DNA of 40,670 nt, taken from positions 1-40,670 of the forward strand of contig JAWXCI010000058.1 in NCBI GenBank assembly GCA_034408895.1, read 5' to 3'. A model generated the notes under the pieces. The model searched no databases. It worked only from the letters and a program-made list of their open reading frames with translations, and was not told where the DNA came from. Numbering within the stretch: position 1 is the stretch's first letter; every line of letters starts with the position of its first letter. The stretch is from UBA4660 sp034408895 (GTDB lineage: Bacteria > Bacteroidota > Bacteroidia > Flavobacteriales_D > Sanyastnellaceae). The position numbers and the translations under genes were made by a program. Positions 27,677 to 36,101 of this stretch are shown one piece after another.

Positions 27677-28618
27677 ATGGAACTGAAAAAGATAGTGCGA
27701 AACGGACTGCTGCTCTGCATTACAGCCATTGGTTTTTATCTTGCGCTGATGTGGTTCTTCAACCAGTTCACCGTGCAAGAGCGCAGGGCAATTCTATGGG
27801 CTGTGCCTTACCTTCAACGCAAGGGTGGTCATGAAAAAATTCTTTTTGATGACTTTGAAAAGAACCGCCCTTATGATGTAGTAGTAATTGGTTCCTCACA
27901 TGCTTACCGCGGCTACGACCCGCGCGAATTTGAAAAGGCAGGACTGACACTTTTCACTATGGGAACTTCCTCACAGCATCCCGTTGCATCAAAACTTCTC
28001 ATAGAAAATTATTTCAACCTGGAAGAAAAACCGCTGGTGATTTATGAATTGTACGACATGACTTTTATGCTGGAAGGTGTGGAGTGCAATACCCGCCTTA
28101 TCCAGAATGTGCCAGACCCACATGCTGCATGGCAAATGGCCACCGAGGGTGCCGACCTGCGAAACTGGAATGCGTGGGTGAACCGGCTGATGACTTCCGG
28201 CATTCCGTCAGAGTTCGATGTGAAAGGATATGTATCCAATGGGTTTGCCACTCAACCCGATTCAGCAAAAAAATCCCCATCGCCAATTGAAAAGAAATTC
28301 ATCATGCGGAAAAACATGCTCAATGCATTTGACGAATCACTTTCTAAACTTGAAGAGTTCGGGTTGCGCTATGTGCTGGTGAGTCATCCGCAGCCTAACG
28401 TTCCCGGCTACGAAGTTTTTCATAAGCAATTTCTGCGGGACATAAACCCTGTGCTGGCAGAGCACGAGGCGCTCTACATTGATTTAAGTCTCGACCATCC
28501 TCTCCATAGCACTCATCATTTTTACGATGCGCACCACCTCAACCAGGCGGGTGTGAACGTTTTCAATACCATAATAATTGATTCGCTGGTAGCTCGGGGG
28601 TTGCTCCACCTGCCATGA
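27677..28618 (+). CDS. SGNH-hydrolase-like partner of the MBOAT protein
   Basis: 313 residues with one N-terminal membrane helix (about residues 10-30, LLLCITAIGFYLALMWFF), so most of it faces the periplasm. The first block VVVIGSSHAYRGYDP matches the GxS serine block of SGNH-like enzymes. The last block YDAHHLNQAGVNVFN supplies the DxxH pair. The pairing of an MBOAT with a membrane-anchored SGNH protein is the AlgI/AlgJ-, PatA/PatB- and DltB/DltD-like layout. There the second protein completes acyl transfer to the sugar. The exact acceptor is unknown. Confidence 0.75.
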   Translation: MELKKIVRNGLLLCITAIGFYLALMWFFNQFTVQERRAILWAVPYLQRKGGHEKILFDDFEKNRPYDVVVIGSSHAYRGYDPREFEKAGLTLFTMGTSSQHPVASKLLIENYFNLEEKPLVIYELYDMTFMLEGVECNTRLIQNVPDPHAAWQMATEGADLRNWNAWVNRLMTSGIPSEFDVKGYVSNGFATQPDSAKKSPSPIEKKFIMRKNMLNAFDESLSKLEEFGLRYVLVSHPQPNVPGYEVFHKQFLRDINPVLAEHEALYIDLSLDHPLHSTHHFYDAHHLNQAGVNVFNTIIIDSLVARGLLHLP

Positions 28619-28719
28619 ACTCATAAGCCATGTGTTGAATCCTGTCGCTCATAAGATGGCATCCATGACAAATTGCTTAAAAGGAGAAATGGTTCTATTA
28701 CATTCGTGGCCGATCTTTT

Positions 28720-28753
28720 TTTGAGTCCCTCTCTCCGGCAAGCAATATCTTTG
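28720..28753 (+). promoter_or_regulatory. Candidate Bacteroidota promoter before the T9SS cargo gene
   Basis: TTTG (28720-28723) and a perfect -7 element TATCTTTG (28746-28753), with a 22-nt spacer, slightly long against the usual 18-21. It leaves a leader of about 95 nt before the ATG at 28855. That leader contains two overlapping hairpins (28772-28784 and 28783-28795). Confidence 0.5.
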
Positions 28754-28854
28754 GTACAAGTGACCTCCGCTGGTTCGCGGAACCTGTGCCACAGGTGAAT
28801 GAACCGGATGCTTTTTATCAATCGTGTTTTTACTTTATTAAAACCAAATTCATC

Positions 28855-30570
28855 ATGAAGAAATGTTTCTTGTTCGCTTCCATCCTTAGCCTTATTTCAT
28901 TCACCATCATAGCCCAGGACAATCCCGCAACTGCTCCCCTTGTAGTGCAGCAAAACTGGTTGGCAGGCGCCTCATTCACGGCAGGCACACTCGGTGCCAC
29001 CACTTCGGGTTATGCCGTTTGCTCCGGTACTTCGGAAGATGATGACACCTGGTACCGGTTTGTGGCCACCACCCAGGGCGCAAAAATTACTATCCAGAAT
29101 CCTGTATTCGATGCGATGATCCAGTTGTTCGACAACAGTTACAATCCCCTTGCATGTGAAAACAGCCAGGCTGGAAATGTTACTGAGGTGATGAAGCTGA
29201 ACACCCTCATTGTCGGAGCCACATACTATGTACGGGTTCACTCCCTGAATGGCGCAGGTGGGGCCGGTACTTTTCAGAGGGCATTCCAGTATTACCCCAC
29301 AAGCCAGGTGAATAATGCCTGGTCCCCTTACCCGCAATCCGATGACACATTTCCGGGATATAAGATCGCACAAACCACCAGAAGAATTGCTTTTACCGCT
29401 GCAGAAAATCTTTTGATCCAGAGTACCCGATGGAAATTTATTGATACCTCCAACGGAGATGTGTTCACTCAAGTAGTTACGGGTTCCACTACCCTAGTAA
29501 CGCTGGATGATGTTGGCGGATTGTGCTTTGGAAAAACGTATGACACTTACGCGGAAATCCAGGTGGATAATTTTTATTGCGGTTACAATGTGGTGAAAAC
29601 TATAATGACCGAAGCTGAACCAAATACTACCATGATTGCCGGTTACAATGGAGGTTTTTACCCGATTGATGGCCAGGTTAAGGCGACATTTGTAGGGGAT
29701 GGTCAAGACCTTGAATGGGAACTGACAACCGATCAGGGACAAACTGTGCTCTATTACATAGGGGCCTACAACAGTTCATGGCTTTTCCTGCAAGAAATAC
29801 CCTGCATCCGCTTTAATAAAATTTATTCTATCCGCATCAGAGCGAGTTTATGCAACAGCCCAATGGGACCATGGAGTCCATACTACTACATCATTATTCT
29901 GCCACTGCCCTATACCAATGTGGACCCGGAGTATTGCAATGAGACCCTGGCTGATGGAGTGACCATTACCTGCGATTTTATAGACGTGGCCAACCAATAC
30001 GGGTGGCAGTTTGCACCCATTGAATTAGGCGACCCAACCATGACCCCCATTGGACCATCATTGGTCACCTATACTACTTGGACTTCGCTTTACCTGGGGC
30101 CACTTTATCTTGATCTTGATGTCACTTACAGGGTGGGTGTAAAACCTTTCCTCGGAACTTTTATTCCAGATGGATGCAACGATCCGCAGGAAGGAGATTA
30201 CGGCCAGTTTTGTCCGATTACAATAGTGGATTTTGTGCAATTTGCCCCGGATGACGACCAGCAAATGCCGGAGTTGAACGATGCAAAAGGGGATACAGAC
30301 TTCAGTGATGAGAGAAGTTTCTCTGTGTTTACAGTTAGCCCATCGGAAAAGGTGCTCACGCTTAAAGTGGCCAAGGAATATACAGGTGAAAACGGAAGGG
30401 TGAAGATTTTTGACCTTAGTGGCAATGTGGTTTGGGAATACGCCATTCTCCATCTGAACCAGGCTGACATTGTCCAACTTCCTTTCCCTGCTGATCTTGC
30501 CACCGGCATTTACATTATTTCGCTGAGCACGGAAAGCAGCAATGTGAGTGAAAAGATATTCGTGCGGTAA
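28855..30570 (+). CDS. Secreted protein with PPC-like domain and degenerate T9SS sorting domain
   Basis: 571 residues, signal peptide MKKCFLFASILSLISFTIIA. The N-terminal part (about 25-150) resembles a pre-peptidase/PPC-type beta domain: DDDTWYRFVATTQGAKITIQ, then DAMIQLFDNSYNPLACE and YYVRVHSLNG. The middle has repeated beta-sandwich-like units with paired Cys. The C-terminal roughly 80 residues (FSVFTVSPSEKVLTLKV, KIFDLSGNVVWEYA, GIYIISLSTE) match the sorting-domain pattern, though the usual PNP is lost. No catalytic domain is visible. The ATG at 28855 is chosen because the signal peptide starts there. Confidence 0.78.
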   Translation: MKKCFLFASILSLISFTIIAQDNPATAPLVVQQNWLAGASFTAGTLGATTSGYAVCSGTSEDDDTWYRFVATTQGAKITIQNPVFDAMIQLFDNSYNPLACENSQAGNVTEVMKLNTLIVGATYYVRVHSLNGAGGAGTFQRAFQYYPTSQVNNAWSPYPQSDDTFPGYKIAQTTRRIAFTAAENLLIQSTRWKFIDTSNGDVFTQVVTGSTTLVTLDDVGGLCFGKTYDTYAEIQVDNFYCGYNVVKTIMTEAEPNTTMIAGYNGGFYPIDGQVKATFVGDGQDLEWELTTDQGQTVLYYIGAYNSSWLFLQEIPCIRFNKIYSIRIRASLCNSPMGPWSPYYYIIILPLPYTNVDPEYCNETLADGVTITCDFIDVANQYGWQFAPIELGDPTMTPIGPSLVTYTTWTSLYLGPLYLDLDVTYRVGVKPFLGTFIPDGCNDPQEGDYGQFCPITIVDFVQFAPDDDQQMPELNDAKGDTDFSDERSFSVFTVSPSEKVLTLKVAKEYTGENGRVKIFDLSGNVVWEYAILHLNQADIVQLPFPADLATGIYIISLSTESSNVSEKIFVR

Positions 30571-30612
30571 ACCACCGCTTGTTGTTTTTAGTTAACCAAA
30601 ACCAAATAACAG

Positions 30613-30650
30613 AAAGCCCTCTTCTTTTGAAAAAAAAGAATGGGGCTTTT
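30613..30650. terminator. Bidirectional terminator between convergent genes
   Basis: AAAGCCC (30613-30619) pairs with GGGCTTT (30643-30649), extended by CTTCTTTT with AAAAGAA inside and a short A-rich loop. A-rich and T-rich flanks on each side suit termination of the T9SS cargo gene (+) and the acyltransferase gene (-). Confidence 0.75.
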
Positions 30651-30669
30651 AGTTGGAGTAAACAATTGC

Positions 30670-31788
30670 TCAAGCATGTTGCCAGCCCAGTCTCCGGTAA
30701 AGTTTTTTCCGGTAATGTTTGTACTTCAGTTCGGATGGCAGGGCCACCAAGATGGAAACAATATTGATGGCTAAAATGGAGATGACAATCTCTGTCCCCG
30801 CACTCCATCCGGTTGGCAACAAGCTAAAGAGTTTCGCCATGGGGTAGTGAAGGATGTAGAGCGTGAGGGTATAACCGGCACCAAAGCGCACCACAGCATC
30901 TAGCTGGCGGGGTGGTTTTAGGGTAGAATTATTCAAGGCCAGGACGGCAAACGACACGAAGATGAAATAGCTGAGGGCTGCCATTTTCCAGCCTAACAGC
31001 AGGAAAAGTGGAAACATGGCAATGAACCCGGCAAGCGATAGCAGTACATTGCGTGTGCGGTTTTTCATCCATGCTGATTCAAGCATAAATACCAGCACCA
31101 CACCCAAGAGCCAGAATATAGGCAGGCCCGGCCCCAGACGGTTGCCCACAAAAGTTTGCCACGCTGGTTCGATAAGGAAAAAAAGCAGCAGTGGCCAATA
31201 CCACCACTTTCTTTTTTGCTTCACCAAAATCCACCACCCGAAAGCCATGTAAATCCACCACTCGATAACCAATGTCCACAGTGGCAATGCGCCTGCGTAG
31301 TTTTTTACAAAAAGCCATGAACCATCATCACTTTGGAAGTAATAGCGCATCTGTTCGAGTAGCGGATTGTTTTCCAACATCAGCAGCGTTCCGATTGTAT
31401 CGCGCAAACCCACCGCTGCTATGGGTTTTTGCACCAGTGCATAACCCAGCAGTGTTACCAGCACGAGCACTACCATACAGGGAATAAGCGCTATGTAAAC
31501 ACGCACCAGCCGGTCGGTAAAAAATTCGCGGAAGCCATAAAGCGGCTCGTTCTTCTGCCTGCGGAAAGTGCTCCAGGCTATAAGATAGCCGCTGTGCACA
31601 AAAAAACCGGCCAGGGCTATGGCTCCAATATCCTTCATCATCCCAAGCTTGTGCGGCTCAACATATTTCCAAAGGGTGCAATGATGAACCAGCACAATGT
31701 ATTGGGCACTAAATAGGCGAATGATATCCAGCAGGAATGAACTGGAGGACGAGAAGTGGAGCCGGAAATTTTTGGTATCGAACTGCAT
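30670..31788 (-). CDS. Acyltransferase family 3 membrane protein
   Basis: 372 residues, about ten hydrophobic segments. It belongs to the acyltransferase-3 family (OafA/NodX-like), which O-acetylates sugars on surface polysaccharide. The N-terminal signature RLFSAQYIVLVHHC carries the conserved histidine. The second signature is ALAGFFVHSGYLIAWSTFRR (usual form FFVLSGFLI), with the arginine-containing loop FREFFTDRLVRVYIALIPC after it. The start is the ATG at 31788, matching where the fold begins. The frame continues upstream but runs into a terminator hairpin that ends 3 bp before this ATG. It is convergent with the preceding T9SS cargo gene. Confidence 0.85.
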   Translation of the reverse strand: MQFDTKNFRLHFSSSSSFLLDIIRLFSAQYIVLVHHCTLWKYVEPHKLGMMKDIGAIALAGFFVHSGYLIAWSTFRRQKNEPLYGFREFFTDRLVRVYIALIPCMVVLVLVTLLGYALVQKPIAAVGLRDTIGTLLMLENNPLLEQMRYYFQSDDGSWLFVKNYAGALPLWTLVIEWWIYMAFGWWILVKQKRKWWYWPLLLFFLIEPAWQTFVGNRLGPGLPIFWLLGVVLVFMLESAWMKNRTRNVLLSLAGFIAMFPLFLLLGWKMAALSYFIFVSFAVLALNNSTLKPPRQLDAVVRFGAGYTLTLYILHYPMAKLFSLLPTGWSAGTEIVISILAINIVSILVALPSELKYKHYRKKLYRRLGWQHA

Positions 31789-31790
31789 GC

Positions 31791-31828
31791 AAAAAAAAGA
31801 AGCCACCACGCTTGCGCGTAGCGGCTTC
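31791..31828 (-). terminator. Strong terminator directly before the acyltransferase start
   Basis: On the minus strand GAAGCCGCTACGC (31828-31816) and GCGTGGTGGCTTC (31811-31799) form a 13-bp stem with two G-U pairs and a GCAA (GNRA) tetraloop. Eight T follow (31798-31791). The acyltransferase ATG starts only 3 bp further on. The nearest coding stop upstream on this strand is 278 bp away (32106). Confidence 0.85.
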
Positions 31829-31966
31829 AAATAAATACCAAGTCTATTCTTATTCCGATTTTATCATGCGCTTTGTTTCAAACAGATGGTCAGCAACTAT
31901 GGTGTACGGCTGTTTTTGCAGTCATCGGCAAACACCAAAGAACCATAGGCACCGCATGCTGGCTGG
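31799..31966 (-). ncRNA. Candidate structured RNA ending in the 31791-31828 terminator
   Basis: The 31789-32105 gap has no convincing gene, yet it is well structured. CTATGGT (31897-31903) pairs perfectly with ACCATAG (31942-31948). Just outside, CAGC (31891-31894) pairs with GCTG (31958-31961). Inside, TGTTTTTGC (31911-31919) pairs with GCAAACA (31928-31934) with a two-base bulge. The arms are self-complementary on either strand, but the terminator T-run fixes the transcript to the minus strand. The long hairpin with internal loops recalls 6S RNA in outline only. I cannot assign a family, and the 5' end is unknown. Confidence 0.35.
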
Positions 31967-32105
31967 TTTCATCCTCATTGATCTGCATGCCCGCAGTTGT
32001 GCTCACTGAGTACTTTTGATTGAATCAGTTTAATTGATAAAGAATCGACATCGCGGCAAACGCGGCCACCGTGAGTGCTCCTTCAGCCTGATGACAAAAT
32101 CAAGA

Positions 32106-33233
32106 CTAAATTTTCGTCATCAAAGTCGATGAACTATGACCTGCCACATCCACCATTTTCACCACGTAATTTCCGCCTGGCAAAAAATGAAGGTCAACCG
32201 GTGTTGTCCCTTCAATAGATGTTTGATGATATATAGGGCGTCCCATTAAATCGTATATCGTGATTTGAGTTAATGCTTGATACGACTGTATAAATACAAT
32301 ATCAACCGCTGGAATGGGATATAAGATAAATGACGAAACTGACGATTCGTCCACGCTCACCAATTGTTCCGGGATACATATTGTTTCTATAACCTCGCAC
32401 CAAGTTTGAGTGCAGCCTCCTTGCGGAGCATCAGCAGTTACGGTAAGGCAAACATCATGTGCCCCGGTTTCATTAAATACGTAAGAGATATTCTCCTTCG
32501 CTGCTATTAAATTATCGAACGTCCACTCATAGCCGGTAACTGTGGTCCACGCTCCGGTGAGTACCACGGGCGCAAATTCAAACAGGCAGTTGTCCACCTC
32601 TATGGCTTCAATTTCAATTTCAAGTTCGCAGGGAAAGTTGCTTACTGCAATCTCGTGACAATGCACGGTGAAACAATTGTTTCCAAAAGCTTCTCCAGTT
32701 GCAGTCAGGCACACATTGGCAGTAATGGGTGCCATATAAGTGTGAGTGGGATTAACAGCATCGTTTTCTTCACCATCACCAAAACTCCAATGCCACGCAA
32801 CGACATCGGTAAAGGCGTTTCCGCTGGCCTGCTGGATAAATTGAACTTCACCGGCTTCGGCCAGTGTTGAAGTGAAGCCGGCTGTAATAAAGCACAGTGG
32901 TTCTTCAGCAATTTCAACTGTGGTGCACCAGATGTGCTCACACAAAATGTCACCTTCTGCAGCAAGTACGGTAAGGCATACATCATAAATGCCTGCTCCC
33001 GGATATACATGAACTGGAAACTGGTAAGTGCCGGTGGCTCCATCACCAAAATCCCACAACCAAGTGGTGAGAAACGCTCCTTCATCCACGGTGCTCAGAT
33101 CATTGAACCATGCGGTATGATTAGAAACGGAATAATCGAACTCGGTGTTGAGTTGGCAAGAGAGTGATGATAAACTCAAGGTGGTGAAAACGGCCATGCT
33201 AATGGCGAGAGAAGGATTCGGGAGGTAGTTCAT
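32106..33233 (-). CDS. Secreted PKD-repeat protein with T9SS sorting domain
   Basis: 375 residues with an N-terminal signal segment (about 1-27, AISMAVFTTLSLSSLS). Three PKD-type Ig-like domains follow. The first two have the core TTWLWDFGDGATG and VAWHWSFGDGEEND, each ending in a YDVCLTV- or NVCLTA-type strand. The third (VTGYEWTFDN, HDVCLTVTA) lacks the GDG. Regularly spaced Cys pairs suggest disulfides between domains. The C-terminal domain FILYPIPAVDIVFIQS, ITIYDLMGRPIYHQTS and GGNYVVKMVD matches the T9SS sorting signal, with YPIPA in place of YPNPA. The role is probably surface adhesion or matrix, from PKD domains in general. Confidence 0.82.
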   Translation of the reverse strand: MNYLPNPSLAISMAVFTTLSLSSLSCQLNTEFDYSVSNHTAWFNDLSTVDEGAFLTTWLWDFGDGATGTYQFPVHVYPGAGIYDVCLTVLAAEGDILCEHIWCTTVEIAEEPLCFITAGFTSTLAEAGEVQFIQQASGNAFTDVVAWHWSFGDGEENDAVNPTHTYMAPITANVCLTATGEAFGNNCFTVHCHEIAVSNFPCELEIEIEAIEVDNCLFEFAPVVLTGAWTTVTGYEWTFDNLIAAKENISYVFNETGAHDVCLTVTADAPQGGCTQTWCEVIETICIPEQLVSVDESSVSSFILYPIPAVDIVFIQSYQALTQITIYDLMGRPIYHQTSIEGTTPVDLHFLPGGNYVVKMVDVAGHSSSTLMTKI

Positions 33234-33335
33234 ATTGTTGGTTATTAAATTGGTGGGAAAAAACGAGATTCGGGTATTTAACTAATTAGGAAAGATTCAT
33301 TATTCATGTGTTTTTACTTACTATTTAACTGTATA

Positions 33336-33452
33336 TTATTTTATAAGTGCAAAGTTGACCAACCCGTATTCCGGCAGCGTTACATTATTCTTGAAATGAT
33401 TTGCATCATACACCATCTGCACTATTTCAAACTGCTGGCTACTTAATTGCTG
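33336..33452 (-). pseudogene. Possible 3' remnant of a lost gene
   Basis: Within the 461-bp gap 33234-33694, a 38-codon minus-strand frame without a proper start reads as the end of a protein: QQFEIVQMVYDANHFKNNVT, then LPEYGLVNFALIK and stop. The composition is protein-like, unlike the AT-rich DNA around it. I do not recognise the parent family. It may be the tail of a deleted glycan-locus gene. Confidence 0.3.
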
Positions 33453-33456
33453 TTAC

Positions 33457-33477
33457 GTAATTATTAAAAATAATTAC
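33457..33477. repeat. AT-rich perfect inverted repeat
   Basis: GTAATTATT (33457-33465) and AATAATTAC (33469-33477) around AAA. It lies in the AT-rich part of the gap upstream of the glycosyltransferase gene. It could be an operator or simple palindrome; no function can be read. Confidence 0.5.
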
Positions 33478-33540
33478 ATTATTTACAAAACTTCTCTGCT
33501 GCTTGGTGAGGTCTGTTTCCACATCCTTCAGCAGACGAGG

Positions 33541-33668
33541 CCACAAAGACTCAAGAGCGCGAAGTTTCACGATGCCCCAAGGTCACAAGAAGAAAGCTCT
33601 CTATTCCATTTGAGGGGATTTTTGAGGAAAAATGCCCCAGTTTCTTTGCGCCTTTGCGCCTTTGCGTG
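33541..33668. repeat. Intergenic repeat element with tandem CTTTGCGC 8-mers
   Basis: Three tandem 8-mers CTTTGCGC, CTTTGCGC, CTTTGCGT lie at 33644-33667. About 75 bp upstream is an imperfect reverse-complement partner, CACAAAGACTCAAGAGCGCG (33542-33561). Together they form an element about 128 bp long. I recall such CTTTGCG / CGCAAAG tracts in gaps of many Bacteroidota genomes. An apparent reading frame through it (from 33632) runs into the next gene, which probably starts later at 33695. Confidence 0.65.
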
Positions 33669-33694
33669 AGATACCCCAGATTTGCCCCGTGAAA

Positions 33695-34774
33695 ATGCGA
33701 TGTAAAATCTATTTATCCGATGAAGGCTTTGGCCATATTGTGCGGCAACGTGCTGTGGTGGAAGAATTGCGCAGACTGGATCCGTCATTGCACATGACCG
33801 TGCAAACCAGCAGGCATCTCGAAACAGCGAAACGATTTATTCCTGGCATCGAAACCATAGATCGCTACAACAACATCACCTGGCATAAAAAGGAAAATGG
33901 GTCGCCTGACATCGAAAAAATCCGTGAGGCGTTTTCGGGTTATGCAGAGCAATCCGACCAATTCATTTCGCAAGAGGAAAGCGAATTCGACTTTGATTTT
34001 TGCATTTCGGACATTGTGAGCGAAGCGTTTGAAGTGGCTGTCCGGAAAAACAAGCCTGCTTTTGGTATTGCCCACTTTACCTGGGACTGGTTCTTTTCCA
34101 AACTTTATCCACCTCCTCTTTCCACCGATGTGCTGTTCCGGATGATGTCGCAACATGAAAAGGCGACACAACTTTTTTTCCCACCCTTTACCCCTCAAGA
34201 AATTCTTCATCACTACCGGAAAAATGCTGTGGAGGTTCCACTGATTCTACGAACAGAGATTGACCACAAAGTGACCAGCAACGAAGGCCGGTTCAAGGTG
34301 TTGATAGTGGATAGCGGTGCTGGTGTAATTGGCCAGTCTATAATCAAGGCGCTTCACTCGGTTAAGGATTTGAACGATATGCTCTTTTTCGTTTCGGAGA
34401 AATTCAGGAGCGATCAGCCGAATGTCAGTTACATCCCTGCGGACGATTTGATGGTGGATTACGTGAATGACATGGACCTGGTGATAGGGCGCGCAGGATT
34501 CAACACTATTTCGGAATGCATCGGGTTGCGCACACCCATGCTGTTGCTGGGTGAAGCCATGAATCCGGAGATCAACGAAAACATCATGATGCTGAAACAA
34601 CAACATCTTGCATCCTTCATTTCACTTTCCACATTTGAAAACGATTTGGGGAAATTCCTGCCATCATTTCTCATGCACGAATACAAATTCATTAGGCAGA
34701 GCATGGTGGAGCATACCATAGCAACCAACGGTGCCGAAGTGATTGCAAGCAGTATTCTTGAACGCATCAATTGA
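33695..34774 (+). CDS. GT-B fold glycosyltransferase-like protein (GT28/PseG-like)
   Basis: 359 residues. The N-terminal IYLSDEGFGHIVRQRAVVEE carries the GxGHxxR pattern of MurG/GT28 and PseG proteins. The C-terminal half has DLVIGRAGFNTISECIGLRT and the following PMLLLGEAMNPEINENIMM, the nucleotide-sugar-binding region of that superfamily. It could transfer a sugar in glycan assembly. It could also be a PseG-like hydrolase that removes UDP before the NeuB step. The sequence does not decide. The ATG at 33695 is chosen; GTG at 33689 is possible, and the frame before it is repeat DNA. The methyltransferase gene follows after 4 bp. Confidence 0.7.
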   Translation: MRCKIYLSDEGFGHIVRQRAVVEELRRLDPSLHMTVQTSRHLETAKRFIPGIETIDRYNNITWHKKENGSPDIEKIREAFSGYAEQSDQFISQEESEFDFDFCISDIVSEAFEVAVRKNKPAFGIAHFTWDWFFSKLYPPPLSTDVLFRMMSQHEKATQLFFPPFTPQEILHHYRKNAVEVPLILRTEIDHKVTSNEGRFKVLIVDSGAGVIGQSIIKALHSVKDLNDMLFFVSEKFRSDQPNVSYIPADDLMVDYVNDMDLVIGRAGFNTISECIGLRTPMLLLGEAMNPEINENIMMLKQQHLASFISLSTFENDLGKFLPSFLMHEYKFIRQSMVEHTIATNGAEVIASSILERIN

Positions 34775-34778
34775 AAAC

Positions 34779-35513
34779 ATGAAGAACCGCGAGAGGTGGA
34801 AACCCACAAAATGGATCGGTGACGTACGAAACAACACCTTCGTTGCGAACCTGAGAAATGTTTATCCGGGGTCTGTTCATCTCGCATCCATACAGGTGGC
34901 TGCGTATGTCCCGCTCATCCGCGAACACATGAGGGGACATCTGCTCGATTGCGGATGCGGGAGTGTTCCTTGTTTCGAAATCTACCGCGACATTGTTTCT
35001 GAAATCACCTGCACCGACTGGGAAGTGACCCGCAATGAAAATCCGTTCGTTGATTTTTATGCCGACCTCAACCAGCCACTTCTGATAGAAAGCAATTCAT
35101 TCGACAGCATACTGATGACGGATGTGCTTGCACATATCAAACGTCCGGATTTGATGGTTGCAGAGTTTGCACGCATCCTGAAACCAGGGGGAAAACTCCT
35201 TCTCACTTCCACATTCATCAATTGGATGGGTGAACCTCCTCACGAATACATGCGCGTTTCAGAATACGCGATGCGATCATTGTGCGAAGACAACGCACTG
35301 CAAGTTCTGCATCTTGAACCTTATGGCGGTCGTGCCGATGTGCTGCTTGACACATTAAACAAAGGCATGACCGGAAAATTTTCCAACCGCATTTTTCGCA
35401 TGATGAGGTGGGTTGTAATTCGCACAGGCTGGTACAAAAGCAATCGTGTGCGCACCGCCAAACGTTATCCCATCGGCTATAGTCTTGTGGCACAAAAACA
35501 ACAGAACCTATGA
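34779..35513 (+). CDS. Class I SAM-dependent methyltransferase
   Basis: 244 residues. Motif I is LLDCGCGSVPCFEIY, then the acidic TCTDWE, a motif-IV-like FDSILMTDVLAHIKRPDLMV and LKPGGKLLLTSTF. The fold is that of small-molecule or sugar methyltransferases. Given the neighbours, the target may be a surface sugar, but that is inferred. It starts 4 bp after the glycosyltransferase-like gene and overlaps neuA by 4 bp (ATGA), so translation is probably coupled across all three. Confidence 0.82.
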   Translation: MKNRERWKPTKWIGDVRNNTFVANLRNVYPGSVHLASIQVAAYVPLIREHMRGHLLDCGCGSVPCFEIYRDIVSEITCTDWEVTRNENPFVDFYADLNQPLLIESNSFDSILMTDVLAHIKRPDLMVAEFARILKPGGKLLLTSTFINWMGEPPHEYMRVSEYAMRSLCEDNALQVLHLEPYGGRADVLLDTLNKGMTGKFSNRIFRMMRWVVIRTGWYKSNRVRTAKRYPIGYSLVAQKQQNL

Positions 35514-36064
35514 ACGAACGCATCATCGCCATAATACCTGCACGTGGCGGAAGCAAACGCCTTCCGAAAAAAAACATTTATCCGTGGAAGGGAAAACCAC
35601 TTATAGCATACACCATTGAAGCATGTCAACAATGTAGTTTTATCCAGCAGGTTTTTGTGAGCAGTGATGATGATGAGATACTGAGTGTGGGAAAATCATA
35701 CGGAGCAACTCCACTCAAACGTCCTGTTGAACTTTCGGGAGACGAGACACCAAAAATTCTTGCCATAAGACAAGCAGTGTTGGATGCTGAAGTGATGAAG
35801 ATGGGTAAGCCTGACGTCATCATTATTCCGCAGGCCAATTCACCACAAATTTCTGCTGAACAAATGGAGCGCGGCTTTCGCCTGATGATTGACCACAACC
35901 TGTGGGAAGTGATGAGTGCGGACAACCACGGTGTGCAAAACGCAGCTTTCCGCATTGTGCGATATAACGCCTTGTTTAATAATTTCCTGAGTGCTCATTG
36001 TGGTTTTGTGGTTGCAGAAAATGTGGATGTGCACACCATTGAGGATATGGAGAGACTTGGATAA
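35510..36064 (+). CDS. neuA: NeuA-family CMP-nonulosonate (acylneuraminate) cytidylyltransferase
   Basis: Activates nonulosonic acids with CTP for transfer to glycans. 184 residues, shorter than the usual roughly 220-230. The nucleotide-binding start IAIIPARGGSKRLPKKNIYP is intact, as are VFVSSDDDEI and PKILAIRQAVLDAE; the end GFVVAENVDVHTIEDMERLG matches the family C-terminus. The shortness seems to come from internal loops rather than a cut end. It overlaps the methyltransferase gene by 4 bp. It pairs functionally with neuB about 9 kb upstream. Confidence 0.87.
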   Translation: MNERIIAIIPARGGSKRLPKKNIYPWKGKPLIAYTIEACQQCSFIQQVFVSSDDDEILSVGKSYGATPLKRPVELSGDETPKILAIRQAVLDAEVMKMGKPDVIIIPQANSPQISAEQMERGFRLMIDHNLWEVMSADNHGVQNAAFRIVRYNALFNNFLSAHCGFVVAENVDVHTIEDMERLG

Positions 36065-36101
36065 TTTCTTTCGCACATATTCGCAGCCCCTTAATTGGAA
36101 C

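Noticed and set aside
31900..32009. Small peptides in the 31831-32105 gap on the minus strand
   Set aside because: All three frames give short, equally plausible peptides with stops. The paired hairpin arms fit a structured RNA better.
33632..33694. An earlier start for the glycosyltransferase-like gene at 33632
   Set aside because: These 21 codons are the CTTTGCGC repeat element read as protein; the family-like sequence starts at MRCKIYLS (33695).
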